Below the pieces are notes generated by a model. It searched no databases, had not been told where the DNA came from, and worked only from the letters and a program-made list of their open reading frames with translations. Positions 27,007 to 36,103 of a stretch of DNA of 64,000 bases are shown piece by piece. This DNA is from Chryseolinea soli (lineage in GTDB: Bacteria > Bacteroidota > Bacteroidia > Cytophagales > Cyclobacteriaceae): assembly GCF_003589925.1 (NCBI RefSeq), contig NZ_CP032382.1, positions 2,604,001-2,668,000 of the forward strand, read 5' to 3'. Each line of letters begins with the position of its first letter. The first letter of the stretch is position 1. The translations under genes and the position numbers were made by a program.

Positions 27007-27801
27007 ATGATGACAAAACCGGCTTCCGTGTCTTTTATTGGTTCGGGCAACCTGGCCTGGCACCTTGCTCCGGCGTTGGACAACGCCGGGTTTGCTGTGA
27101 AGGAAGTGTATAGTCCCAATCCTTCGCACGCGGGGCAGCTCGTCGAACGTCTGTATGAAGCAGAAGTGAAAGCTTCGCTTGACTTTTCGACAAGCGCTTC
27201 CAAGATCTTTGTTATTGCTGCCACCGACGATGCCATTCCCGATATTGCAAAAGAGATCGTGTTGCCGGAAGACTCCATCCTGGTCCATACGTCGGGCGCG
27301 CAGCCGTTGAGCGTGTTGGGCTATGCGGCGACTTCACGCACGGGAGTTTTTTATCCGTTGCAAACGTTTAGCAAATCGCGAAAGATCGATCTGGCGGCTG
27401 TTCCTTTTTTTGTTGAGAGTGAAAGCAGCGACACCGAGAAAGTGCTGACGGCCATGGCCAAGAGTGTGAGCAAGCAGGTGTTCAAGATCACCTCACAGGA
27501 GCGCAAGGCCCTGCACGTGGCGGCGGTGTTTGCTTCGAATTTCACCAACCACATGTTGTTGCTTTCGCAAGAGATCATGAAAGACAACAGCCTGAGCTTC
27601 GACTGGCTGAAACCCCTCATCTCCGAAACGCTCAACAAGAGTCTCACCATCGGTCCCGAAAATGCGCAGACGGGTCCCGCCCGGCGCGGCGATTTCGAAA
27701 CACTCGATCAACACCTGGAATTTTTGACGGCAGAAGATGAAGAAGTGGCAGAGCTTTACAAAGTGATCAGCCAGCACATCATTGACCGGTATCAGAAATA
27801 G
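27007..27801 (+). CDS. Rossmann-fold and DUF2520 domain protein
   Basis: A 264-residue protein with an N-terminal NAD(P)-binding Rossmann fold (SFIGSGNLAWHLAPAL, a GxGNxA-type loop) and a C-terminal helical DUF2520 domain (about residues 125-255). It resembles ketopantoate-reductase/6-phosphogluconate-dehydrogenase-like enzymes and pyrroline-5-carboxylate reductases. The substrate is unknown; pipelines often call it an F420-dependent NADP oxidoreductase-like protein. It lies 9 bp after prmC, in the same operon. Confidence 0.8.
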   Translation: MMTKPASVSFIGSGNLAWHLAPALDNAGFAVKEVYSPNPSHAGQLVERLYEAEVKASLDFSTSASKIFVIAATDDAIPDIAKEIVLPEDSILVHTSGAQPLSVLGYAATSRTGVFYPLQTFSKSRKIDLAAVPFFVESESSDTEKVLTAMAKSVSKQVFKITSQERKALHVAAVFASNFTNHMLLLSQEIMKDNSLSFDWLKPLISETLNKSLTIGPENAQTGPARRGDFETLDQHLEFLTAEDEEVAELYKVISQHIIDRYQK

Positions 27802-27871
27802 ATCCTTCCCGATTGAGATCACCCGGTGTCCTTAGAACAAAATGTATTGTAGGGATCGGCCAACGGTGCCG

Positions 27872-28390
27872 CTACAGTTTCATCTCCAGCAGCACGATCG
27901 GCAACTTTCGGTTATGGGCCGGCAATTCCGGAGTGTCCGGCGTCACATAGTGACCGATAAATGTAAATCCAAAACTTTTGTAGTAATCGATCAGGGAAGG
28001 ATTGTTATCCCACGTATCCATCCGAACGGTGGCAAGTCCTTTTTGCCGGGCGTGATTTACGGCCCACGCTAAAATTTTCCCAAATAACTTTTGACCTTTA
28101 AAAGCAGGGTTCACCACAATTCTGTGGAGATACATGGACGTGCCATTCTCCATTTCCCTCCAGATCACGGCATCGGTATAGCAAACGCTAAAGACGATGG
28201 CGATCTGCGACTGGATCACGATCTTGTATTGATTCCCGTCTTTGACGTCTTTCACTAAAGCACCCTTGTCGTAACCTCTCCAAACCGGCGCACCTTTTTT
28301 CTCCTGGTAGTCAATGGAGTGATCGAACAGCGTATAGACGAATCCCAGGTCGGCTGGGACCGTGTTTTCAATTTGGAGTTCCGCAGTCAT
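27872..28390 (-). CDS. GNAT-family N-acetyltransferase
   Basis: A 172-residue acetyl-CoA-dependent acetyltransferase. The acetyl-CoA loop of motif A appears as VVNPAFKGQKLFGKIL (the Q/RxxGxG/A pattern is degenerate), and motif B as YYKSFGFTFIGHY. The acceptor substrate is not predictable. It lies 55 bp downstream of the serine hydrolase gene on the same strand and is convergent with the DUF2520 gene. Confidence 0.8.
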   Translation of the reverse strand: MTAELQIENTVPADLGFVYTLFDHSIDYQEKKGAPVWRGYDKGALVKDVKDGNQYKIVIQSQIAIVFSVCYTDAVIWREMENGTSMYLHRIVVNPAFKGQKLFGKILAWAVNHARQKGLATVRMDTWDNNPSLIDYYKSFGFTFIGHYVTPDTPELPAHNRKLPIVLLEMKL

Positions 28391-28445
28391 GAATGTATGT
28401 AACGGAAGACCGTGAAAAAAGATAGTCGTAAGTTTCCGTGATCTT

Positions 28446-29561
28446 TTACTCGAGCCAATTCCGTTTCTTCAGCTCTTGCAATATGAACGAGGTGGTCGTC
28501 TCCATCTCATACGCTTCGCGCGGGGCATTGCAGAGGATGACGAAAAATATTTTTTTCTCCGGCACCGTCACGTAGTTCGTGAGAAAACCGCCTTGGCTTC
28601 CCGGGTGGCCGATCAACGTGACGCTATCTTGTTGCGTGATAAACCACGGCCAGCCGACAAACGGTTTGTTCGCACTGGTCCACTGCGGGTAGGTTTGGAT
28701 GGTTCGCGCCTCCCGGATGGTTTCTGCCTTCAGAAATTTTGCTTGCTGAAAGGCTTGCTCATAGCGCATCAACTCCTCCACAGAACTCCACACGCCACCG
28801 TTGCCCGCCGCCGGGAAAGTAGGTTCTTCCCCATAATCATCTTCGATCCATTGTCCGTGGTGGAGCACGTAGCCGTGCGAGACGCCTTGTTCCGGATGCG
28901 GACCGTCCGTGATGGTGCTGGTGGTCATGCCCGCGGGGTCAAAAATATTTTCCTTCACAAACGTCTGCCATTTCTGCCCGCTCACTTGTTCCACGATAAG
29001 CGCCAGACCATTATAGGCTGGGTTGGAGTATTCGAATTGGGAACCCGGCGCAAACGACAGGGAATCGAGCTGGGTTTCGGGATACCAATTTTCGGCGTCC
29101 TTGGCCGTGAGGTAAAATACGGTATCGCTATTCACCCGGCGGTTGTCGGCCAAACCCGAAGTATGCGTGAGCAGGTGTTTGATCTTTACCCGGCGGGCGA
29201 TGTCCTTGCTTTTAAATGCTGGAAAATACTTGAGGAGGCTGTCTTCCACAGACAATTTTCCCCGCTCCTGTAGGATTAGGATGGCGCTTGCCACGAACGT
29301 TTTGGAGACGGAGCCGAGATTGAACAGCGTTTTGGTCGTGATGGGCGCTTTGGTCTTCAGGTCGGCCAGGCCATAGCCTTTGGCAAACACGATGCTGTCG
29401 CCCTTCATCACCAGGACAGCGGCGCCGGGCTCCTGGTCCGGAAATTCGGCGCGGAAATGGTCGTCCAGCGCGGTGGCGATGGGGGATTCCGTTTTCTCTT
29501 TTGTGGCACAAGAGAGCAGGGTTACCAGAAAAAAGGCGATCGCGAATGGAAACGATTTCAT
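28446..29561 (-). CDS. Serine hydrolase, class C beta-lactamase-like lipoprotein
   Basis: A 371-residue AmpC-like/DD-peptidase-type enzyme. The lipoprotein signal ends LLSC with Cys18. The active-site motifs are NLGSVSKTF (SxxK, Ser84 and Lys87), EYSNPAYNG (YxN) and GHPGSQGG (third motif). Such proteins act as D-aminopeptidases, esterases or penicillin-binding proteins; a true beta-lactamase role is not shown. Outer-membrane or periplasmic anchoring is likely. A second gene, a GNAT enzyme, follows. Confidence 0.85.
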   Translation of the reverse strand: MKSFPFAIAFFLVTLLSCATKEKTESPIATALDDHFRAEFPDQEPGAAVLVMKGDSIVFAKGYGLADLKTKAPITTKTLFNLGSVSKTFVASAILILQERGKLSVEDSLLKYFPAFKSKDIARRVKIKHLLTHTSGLADNRRVNSDTVFYLTAKDAENWYPETQLDSLSFAPGSQFEYSNPAYNGLALIVEQVSGQKWQTFVKENIFDPAGMTTSTITDGPHPEQGVSHGYVLHHGQWIEDDYGEEPTFPAAGNGGVWSSVEELMRYEQAFQQAKFLKAETIREARTIQTYPQWTSANKPFVGWPWFITQQDSVTLIGHPGSQGGFLTNYVTVPEKKIFFVILCNAPREAYEMETTTSFILQELKKRNWLE

Positions 29562-29659
29562 TATTTTTATCCGTTAAAGCATTGGAGTGCCCATCAAGAT
29601 CAATATTTTTTTGGTTTACCGGAAGCATTAACTTGGGGGGTTTTTAACAAAAGTGTCCT

Positions 29660-30649
29660 ATGTCACAAGAGTTTACCTTTCACCGGCGGCCGAGGCGAAA
29701 CCGGAAAAGTGAAGCCGTGCGCAGCTTGGTAGAAGAAACGCGCGTCACCACCGACGACCTCATTTTCCCGCTTTTCCTGTTGGACGGCAAAAATCAAAAG
29801 ACCGAAGTGGCCTCCATGCCCGGCATTTTCAGGCGGTCTGTCGATTTAATGTTGAAAGAAATAGAGGAATGTTTGAAGATTGGTATACGTGCCTTCGATG
29901 TTTTTCCTGCTGTGGAAGACCAGTGGAAAGACAAGGAGGCCACCCGAAGTTATGACCCTGATTTCTTTTATCTGAAAGCCCTCCGCGGAATAAAAAAACA
30001 TTTCCCCGAAGCCTGCATCATGACCGATGTGGCCATGGATCCCTATAGCTCCGACGGCCACGATGGCCTGGTGCGCGATGGCAAGATCCTGAACGACGAA
30101 ACCCTCGACATCCTGGGCAAGATGGCCCTGGCCCAAGCCGACACGGGCATCGACATTTTGGGGCCCTCCGATATGATGGATGGACGCGTGGGCTACATCC
30201 GGAACCTGTTGGACAAAAACGGCTATACCGATGTGTCCATCATGAGCTACACGGCAAAATATGCCAGCGGATTCTACAATCCCTTTCGCGACGCACTGGA
30301 CTCTGCGCCCAAGTTCGGCGACAAAAAAACATACCAGATGAACCCCGCCAACCGCCGCGAAGCCCTCATCGAAGCCCGCCTGGACGAAGACGAAGGCGCC
30401 GACTTTTTGATGGTGAAGCCGGCCCTGGCCTACCTGGATATTATCAGACTATTAAGAGATAACACGGCTTTGCCCATCACCGCCTACAACGTGAGCGGTG
30501 AATACAGCATGGTGAAGGCCGCAGCACAGAAGGGATGGTTGGATGGAGAACGGGTGATGAAGGAAACCCTGCTGAGCATTAAGCGCGCCGGTGCCGATGT
30601 GATCCTGACCTATTTTGCAAAAGAATTTGCACAGTCCCTGAAACAATAA
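29660..30649 (+). CDS. hemB: Porphobilinogen synthase (delta-aminolevulinate dehydratase)
   Basis: Cytoplasmic enzyme of tetrapyrrole biosynthesis that condenses two 5-aminolevulinate molecules; 329 residues. Both Schiff-base lysines are visible: SYTAKYASGFYNPFRDA and MVKPALAYLD. The cysteine-rich zinc loop is replaced by an Asp-rich version (MTDVAMDPYSSDGHDG), typical of Mg-dependent bacterial enzymes. It is followed 14 bp later by a histidine kinase and a regulator; this could be an operon or just close spacing. Confidence 0.96.
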   Translation: MSQEFTFHRRPRRNRKSEAVRSLVEETRVTTDDLIFPLFLLDGKNQKTEVASMPGIFRRSVDLMLKEIEECLKIGIRAFDVFPAVEDQWKDKEATRSYDPDFFYLKALRGIKKHFPEACIMTDVAMDPYSSDGHDGLVRDGKILNDETLDILGKMALAQADTGIDILGPSDMMDGRVGYIRNLLDKNGYTDVSIMSYTAKYASGFYNPFRDALDSAPKFGDKKTYQMNPANRREALIEARLDEDEGADFLMVKPALAYLDIIRLLRDNTALPITAYNVSGEYSMVKAAAQKGWLDGERVMKETLLSIKRAGADVILTYFAKEFAQSLKQ

Positions 30650-30663
30650 AAACCCGCACGCGC

Positions 30664-32649
30664 ATGCTGCGACGCATACTCCTGGTTCCCGGTTTTCTCA
30701 TCGTGACATTCTCCGGAATGTCACAAGCGTTGCTGTTGACCGAAGGAGGACACGTGCCGGTGAAAAGCAACATGGTCTACTGGCGCGACGAAACGGGCCA
30801 GCTCACGCTCGGGGACATCGAAACCAAAACCTTGCAGCCCGTGGCCGGAAATGAGTCGCCGGGATTCGGGTTCGATCGTGCCGTGTATTGGTTTAGGATG
30901 GACGTTGAAAATGTGTCGAAGGCCGAGAACTGGCTCGTCGAAGTAAACTACTCGCCGCTGGACCGCGTCGACCTCTTTTCACAAACCGATTCTTCCGGCG
31001 CATGGACACAGCGCACCGCGGGCGATTTCTTTCCCGTCACGTCCTATCGCCACCCGGTCTTCACCGTGAAGGTGCCCGTACATGAAAAACGCTCGTTCTA
31101 CCTGCGCGTGCAGACCACGTCGTCGGTGCAGGTTCCCGTGGCGTTTTGGGACCAGGGCGCGTTCACCGAGGCATCGAACAACATCCAGATCGTGAACGGA
31201 TTGTTCTACGGCGCCATGTTCATCATGACGCTCTACCAATTGTTCTTGTTCCTTTCGATCCGCGACCGGATCACGTTCTATTACGTGCTCACCTTGGTGG
31301 CCATGACCAACGTGGTGGCGTTCTTTCAAGGCTACAACTATCTTTATCTCCATCCCCATCAACCCATCTTCAACGATTACTTTGCGATCCTCACGGGCCC
31401 GGTGTTCATCCTGTTTTCCACACTGCTCACACGCGCTTTTTTGAAGTTGAGGCATTTCAGTCGATGGCTGGATGGTTTGCTGCTGGCCAACATGGTGTTG
31501 GACGTGGGCGTGGCCGTGGCGATGCTCATTTTCTTCCGGGAGATCTCGTATAAGTATCATCACTATTTCATGCTGAGCCATTGCCTGTTGGCCTTGTCTT
31601 CGGCCGGCTATTGCTTATCGAGAAATTACCGGCCCGCGCGCTATTATCTCATCGCATGGGTGTCGCCCTTGCTGGCGGCGGCGTTGTTCACGTTGAGCAA
31701 CCTGGGGTATATCTCCGGCAACCTCAGCACCAACTATGGCGCGCTCATGATCGGCTGCGTGTTGCAAACCCTCTTCATCTCGTTCGCCTTGGGCGACCGT
31801 TGGAGCACGCTCGAAAAAGAAAACCACGATGCCAAGGAATTGGAGCTGCGACGCGAGCAAAGCGAAAAAGAACGCCTCGAAGAAGAAGTTCGCCTGCGCA
31901 CCGACGAGATCCACCAGCAGAACCTGCAGCTCGAAGAAGTGAACAACGTGAAGGACAAACTTTTCTCTGTGGTATCGCACGACATCCGCGGGCCGCTAAG
32001 TTCGTTGCACCTGGCCCTCACGCTCGCCAAGTCGGGAACGCTGAGCAACGACGAGTTCCAAAAAATTACAACAGGTTTGGAAACGCGCCTCGCACAAACC
32101 ACGGAGTTCATCGACAACCTTTTGCAATGGGCCAAACTCCAGATGAAGGGTGAGAAATACGAACCGGATCGCCTCAACCTGTCGGACCTTGCGCAGGAAA
32201 CCGTGCGCTTGCTGGAGTCCGAGTGCCGTGATAAAAAAATCACCTTGAAGAATACGTTGCAAGGTGAACTGGAGGCCTATGCCGACCTGAACATGATCCG
32301 CTCCGTGCTGCGCAACCTGCTGACGAACGCCATAAAATTCACCCGCGCCGAAGGCACCGTCACGCTCAGTGCCTACCGCGTCGACAGCAAGATCATCATC
32401 TCCGTGGCCGACACCGGTGTGGGCATTCCGGCCCGCAACCGCGAGCGGCTCTTCACCATCGGGAGCATCACTACACAAGGCACGCGCCAGGAGAAAGGCA
32501 CCGGCCTGGGCTTGTTGTTGTGCAAGGAATTTATCGAGAAGCACGGCGGCAAGATCTGGTTTGAGAGCGAAGACGGTAAGGGCACCACCTTCTATTTTTC
32601 GTTGTCCCAATTCGTGGAAAACTACAATGCCGCAAAAGCGCAGCGCTGA
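30664..32649 (+). CDS. 7TMR-DISM sensor histidine kinase
   Basis: A 661-residue kinase. An N-terminal signal-like helix leads into an extracellular 7TMR-DISMED2-type beta domain (about residues 30-165, FDRAVYWFRM early). Seven transmembrane helices follow (about 180-385), then a coiled coil and HisKA with FSVVSHDIRGPLSS (His439). The HATPase_c domain has an N-box (LRNLLTNAIKFTRAEG), G1 (VADTGVGIP) and G2 (KGTGLGLLLCKEF). It probably senses carbohydrates or other small molecules. The next gene is a membrane AraC-type regulator, with no response regulator receiver, so a non-canonical signalling pair is possible. Confidence 0.9.
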   Translation: MLRRILLVPGFLIVTFSGMSQALLLTEGGHVPVKSNMVYWRDETGQLTLGDIETKTLQPVAGNESPGFGFDRAVYWFRMDVENVSKAENWLVEVNYSPLDRVDLFSQTDSSGAWTQRTAGDFFPVTSYRHPVFTVKVPVHEKRSFYLRVQTTSSVQVPVAFWDQGAFTEASNNIQIVNGLFYGAMFIMTLYQLFLFLSIRDRITFYYVLTLVAMTNVVAFFQGYNYLYLHPHQPIFNDYFAILTGPVFILFSTLLTRAFLKLRHFSRWLDGLLLANMVLDVGVAVAMLIFFREISYKYHHYFMLSHCLLALSSAGYCLSRNYRPARYYLIAWVSPLLAAALFTLSNLGYISGNLSTNYGALMIGCVLQTLFISFALGDRWSTLEKENHDAKELELRREQSEKERLEEEVRLRTDEIHQQNLQLEEVNNVKDKLFSVVSHDIRGPLSSLHLALTLAKSGTLSNDEFQKITTGLETRLAQTTEFIDNLLQWAKLQMKGEKYEPDRLNLSDLAQETVRLLESECRDKKITLKNTLQGELEAYADLNMIRSVLRNLLTNAIKFTRAEGTVTLSAYRVDSKIIISVADTGVGIPARNRERLFTIGSITTQGTRQEKGTGLGLLLCKEFIEKHGGKIWFESEDGKGTTFYFSLSQFVENYNAAKAQR

Positions 32650-32717
32650 TTTCGTGGTAAACTTTTTTCATCTTTGACAGAATAGCCTTTAATTTCGTAT
32701 TGCATACGCTCATCACC

Positions 32718-33857
32718 ATGCCCTACCGCATCGACCTGTTTGCTGTTTTTATTTTTCTTGGCATCGTGCAGGGCATTTTCCTGTCGTTGTTTTTCCTGTC
32801 GAAGGAAAACCGGCAAATACAGGCCAACCTGTTTCATGGCATGTTGCTGCTGGCCATGGTAGGCTGCACCCTGGAGATCTTCCTGATGTACACCGGCTAC
32901 ATCGTGCACTGCCTCTTCCTGGTGGATTTCTCGGAGCCTCTCGGCATGGCCATCGGTCCGCTGTTCTATCTATTGGTGTTGAGCTATATTCACGGTGGAA
33001 TATCAAAAAAACAATACGGGCACCTGGTCTTCCCGGTGGTCTATGTTTTTTTGGAATTGCCTTTCCTGCTGCAGCCCGATGACGTGAAATACAATGCCTA
33101 CATCTGGGCCTATCACCCGGAGTTGCCGCTGCGCGATGTGACGGCCGTATATGATGCCCGCATGTTTTGGGTGACCGACCACGCAACCGAAACGATCTTG
33201 ATCAGCTTAGCGCTGTATGGTATCCTGAGTGTGATTGCTGTGACACGGGCCTTCCGTCAAAAGAAAGAATCTTTCTGGAAGCCGGCACACCCCGTGCTGA
33301 GAAGTTTGCGCGAACCTATCGTGCAAATGATCACGGCGTCGGTGATCGTGCTGGCGGTGAAGCTCACCAACGTGGCCGATACCGGCGATCATCTCTTTGC
33401 CGTGTATGTGTCCATTGTCATTTACTTCACCAGCTTTCGCGTGATCCGCCGCTCCGGATTTTTCAAACACGCATCGCTCGCCGAAGCGCCCAAATACAAA
33501 AGCTCTTCGCTTTCGCCCGACTTGCAAAATGCCCTCGTTGAAAAGTTAAAACTGCTGATGGCCGAGCAAAAGCCTTTTCTCCAAGCCGACTTCTCTTTGC
33601 CCGAACTCGCCCACCAGTTGGGGTCCACCGTGCACATCGTGTCGCAAGTGATCAACGAACGGTTGGGAAAAAACTTCTTCGAGATGGCGGCCGAATACCG
33701 CGTGGAGGAAGCGAAGCGTTTGCTGAGGGAACAACCCAACATCAAAGTGGAGGAGATCGCCGAACAGGTAGGCTATAGTTCAAAATCTTCTTTCAACACC
33801 GTGTTCAAAAAATACACCGGTACTACGCCCTCGCGATTCAGGGCAGAAAAATCATAA
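32718..33857 (+). CDS. Membrane-bound AraC-family transcriptional regulator
   Basis: A 379-residue regulator in which about 240 N-terminal residues form several transmembrane helices. A C-terminal AraC/HTH_18 domain follows (about residues 275-379), ending QVGYSSKSSFNTVFKKYTGTTPSRF. The ATG at 32718 is preferred over a TTG at 32700. Such proteins sit in the membrane and bind DNA directly. Downstream of a 7TMR-DISM kinase and convergent with ruvB. The regulon is unknown. Confidence 0.85.
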   Translation: MPYRIDLFAVFIFLGIVQGIFLSLFFLSKENRQIQANLFHGMLLLAMVGCTLEIFLMYTGYIVHCLFLVDFSEPLGMAIGPLFYLLVLSYIHGGISKKQYGHLVFPVVYVFLELPFLLQPDDVKYNAYIWAYHPELPLRDVTAVYDARMFWVTDHATETILISLALYGILSVIAVTRAFRQKKESFWKPAHPVLRSLREPIVQMITASVIVLAVKLTNVADTGDHLFAVYVSIVIYFTSFRVIRRSGFFKHASLAEAPKYKSSSLSPDLQNALVEKLKLLMAEQKPFLQADFSLPELAHQLGSTVHIVSQVINERLGKNFFEMAAEYRVEEAKRLLREQPNIKVEEIAEQVGYSSKSSFNTVFKKYTGTTPSRFRAEKS

Positions 33858-33892
33858 CGTAATCCTTCATACAAAATGAGGGCAACCGTCAC

Positions 33893-34924
33893 TCAATCGA
33901 ATAACCCGGGAGGTTTTGAAGCGGGAGGAGCAAGCTTCAAATGTTTGTAGGCGCGCTCGGCGGCTTCGCGTCCGCGTGACGTGCGCTTCAGATAACCTTC
34001 CTGGATCAGGAAAGGCTCATACACTTCTTCGATGGTCTCGGCTTCTTCGCCCACGGCGGTAGCAATCGTCGTGAGACCCACCGGACCGCCTTTGAATTTT
34101 TCGATGATGGTAAGCAGGATGCGATTGTCCATTTCGTCGAGGCCGTTCTCGTCCACGTCGAGGGCTTTCAGGGCCAGTTGTGCGATGGGCATGGTGATCA
34201 TGCCGTCGCCTTTGATCTGGGCGAAGTCGCGCGTGCGGCGCAGGAGGTTGTTGGCAATGCGGGGTGTGCCACGGCTCCGGCGTGCGATCTCGAAAGCGGC
34301 ATCGTCGGCAAGCGGAGTTTGTAAAATGGTGGCCGAACGTTTCACGATCGACGTCAACAGCGTCGCATCATAATATTCTAAGCGGGCATTGATGCCGAAA
34401 CGCGCCCTCAGTGGTGACGTGAGCAACCCCGCCCGCGTGGTGGCGCCGATGAGCGTAAACGGATTCAACCCGATTTGTACCGACCGTGCATTGGGGCCCG
34501 AGTCCAGCATGATGTCGATGCGAAAATCTTCCATCGCCGAATACAGATATTCTTCTACAATGGGGTTGAGGCGGTGGATCTCGTCGATGAACAAAACGTC
34601 GTGCGGCTCCAGGTTGGTAAGCAGCCCGGCCAGATCGCTGGGTTTGTCGAGCACAGGGCCGGAAGTGATCTTGATGCTGGATTCCAACTCGTTGGCGATG
34701 ATGTGCGACAAGGTGGTCTTGCCCAGCCCGGGAGGGCCGTGCAACAAAACGTGATCCAGCGATTCGCCCCGTTGCTTGGCGGCCTGCACAAAGATCTTGA
34801 TGTTGTCCACCACTTTTTGCTGACCGGTAAAGTCCTGGAAGGAAAGCGGACGAAGCGCCTTCTCGATCTCTTTTTCGGCAGCTCCCTGCCCCTCGTTGTC
34901 GCCTTTGAGATAATCTTCCCGCAT
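33893..34924 (-). CDS. ruvB: Holliday junction branch migration helicase RuvB
   Basis: AAA+ motor of the RuvABC recombination complex, 343 residues. Walker A is [11 protein letters not shown] (about residues 62-72), Walker B is [10 protein letters not shown], and the sensor 1 region is [12 protein letters not shown]. The C-terminal winged helix ends in [13 protein letters not shown]. The length is standard. It is a single gene here; ruvA is not in the window. Confidence 0.97.
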   Translation of the reverse strand: MREDYLKGDNEGQGAAEKEIEKALRPLSFQDFTGQQKVVDNIKIFVQAAKQRGESLDHVLLHGPPGLGKTTLSHIIANELESSIKITSGPVLDKPSDLAGLLTNLEPHDVLFIDEIHRLNPIVEEYLYSAMEDFRIDIMLDSGPNARSVQIGLNPFTLIGATTRAGLLTSPLRARFGINARLEYYDATLLTSIVKRSATILQTPLADDAAFEIARRSRGTPRIANNLLRRTRDFAQIKGDGMITMPIAQLALKALDVDENGLDEMDNRILLTIIEKFKGGPVGLTTIATAVGEEAETIEEVYEPFLIQEGYLKRTSRGREAAERAYKHLKLAPPASKPPGLFD

Positions 34925-35004
34925 GGCTGAAAGTTAAAGAGTTATACGCCACACCCCGTCAATGTTGGAATAATTTTGTTCAAAGACCGTTCATAAAAGG
35001 AGGG

Positions 35005-35039
35005 AATTACTAGATACAACAATGTTGCATTTAGTAATT
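35005..35039. promoter_or_regulatory. 35-bp near-perfect palindrome upstream of apbE-ZIP (candidate operator)
   Basis: AATTACTA (35005-35012) and TAGTAATT (35032-35039) are exact inverse complements. The inner part, CAACA/TGTTG around position 35022, continues the symmetry. Fifteen of 17 positions pair, with one further G-T and one mismatch. It lies between the divergent ruvB and apbE genes, about 30 bp before the apbE start. Its size and symmetry fit an operator for a dimeric repressor; a metal regulator is a guess from the ZIP gene downstream. Confidence 0.5.
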
Positions 35040-35068
35040 TTTCATACCTTGCACCATTATTTCCCCCG

Positions 35069-36094
35069 ATGGAACACCGACTTCAAAGAGTACTCCCGTC
35101 TTTCCTGCTGGTCATTCTCATCGCCGGAACGGCTTTCCAACGAAAAGCACCTGTTCCGCTCCGGATGGAAGGCGCCACCATGGGCACCACCTACCACATC
35201 ACCTATTTCGACAAAAAGAAAAGAGATTTTAAAAAGTCCGTGGACTCTTTGCTGGTGATCGTGAACCGGTCCATCAACACCTACGATCCACAGGCCGAAG
35301 TTTCCCTGTTCAACAAAAGCACAAAGGGCGTTGCCATCCGCTTGCCCTACTTATATCCGCCGATAAAAAAAGCGCACGAGGTCTTCGCAGCTTCGCAAGG
35401 CGCTTTCGATCTAACGGTGATGCCATTGGTCAATGCCTGGGGTTTTGGTCCGGCAAAACCCATGAAGCCCGATTCAAGTAAAATTGATTCGCTGCGAACA
35501 TTCGTGGGCTTCCAAAAGATCCGCTACACGGCCGACAGCGTCGTGAAATCGGACCCGCGTGTTCAACTCGACTTTGGCGGTATCGGCCAGGGCTATGGGG
35601 CCGATGTGGTCGCCGGTTTTTTGAGGTCGAAGGGAATCACGGACATGTTGGTTGAGTTAGGAGGAGAGGGCATGGCCGTGGGCCGGAACCTGGCCAGCGG
35701 CAAGCCGTGGCAAGTGGGCATTATCGATCCGCGCTCCACCATCGATCACCAATTTTTCAAAGCCTATGTCACGGTGAAAGACCGGTCGTTCACTACGGCG
35801 GGCAACTACTTCAATTACTACGAGATCGACGGCAGAAAATATTCACACACCATCGATCCTCAAACCGGTTTCCCTGCTCAACGTGCGCTGCTGAGTGCCT
35901 CCGTGTTTGCCGCCGACTGCATGACGGCCGACGCCTGGGACACAGCGTTCATGGTGATGGGTCACGAAAAGGCGATTGGGCTTCTGACGCAACACCCCGA
36001 GCTCGAGGCCATCCTGATCTATTCGCGGCCCGACGGCAAGCTGGAAACGTATGCCACACCCGGACTCAAAACGTCTGTCATCTTCGAACCCTAA
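35069..36094 (+). CDS. apbE: FAD:protein FMN transferase (ApbE)
   Basis: Flavin transferase that attaches FMN to Thr/Ser of target proteins such as the Nqr/Rnf complexes. An N-terminal hydrophobic signal anchor (residues 10-25) places it on the periplasmic side. Signature regions are EGATMGTTYHI near residue 32, LDFGGIGQGYGADVV, ELGGEGMAVG and HTIDPQTGFPA. The C-terminal ADCMTADAWDTAFMVMG is also typical; 341 residues is normal. Followed 9 bp later by a ZIP transporter, a likely operon. No nqr genes are present. Confidence 0.94.
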   Translation: MEHRLQRVLPSFLLVILIAGTAFQRKAPVPLRMEGATMGTTYHITYFDKKKRDFKKSVDSLLVIVNRSINTYDPQAEVSLFNKSTKGVAIRLPYLYPPIKKAHEVFAASQGAFDLTVMPLVNAWGFGPAKPMKPDSSKIDSLRTFVGFQKIRYTADSVVKSDPRVQLDFGGIGQGYGADVVAGFLRSKGITDMLVELGGEGMAVGRNLASGKPWQVGIIDPRSTIDHQFFKAYVTVKDRSFTTAGNYFNYYEIDGRKYSHTIDPQTGFPAQRALLSASVFAADCMTADAWDTAFMVMGHEKAIGLLTQHPELEAILIYSRPDGKLETYATPGLKTSVIFEP

Positions 36095-36103
36095 CACAAT
36101 TTC

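Noticed and set aside
28446..29561. Antibiotic-resistance beta-lactamase
   Set aside because: The motifs only establish a serine hydrolase of the AmpC/DD-peptidase fold. Family members of this size in the phylum are mostly peptidases or esterases, so resistance is not inferred.
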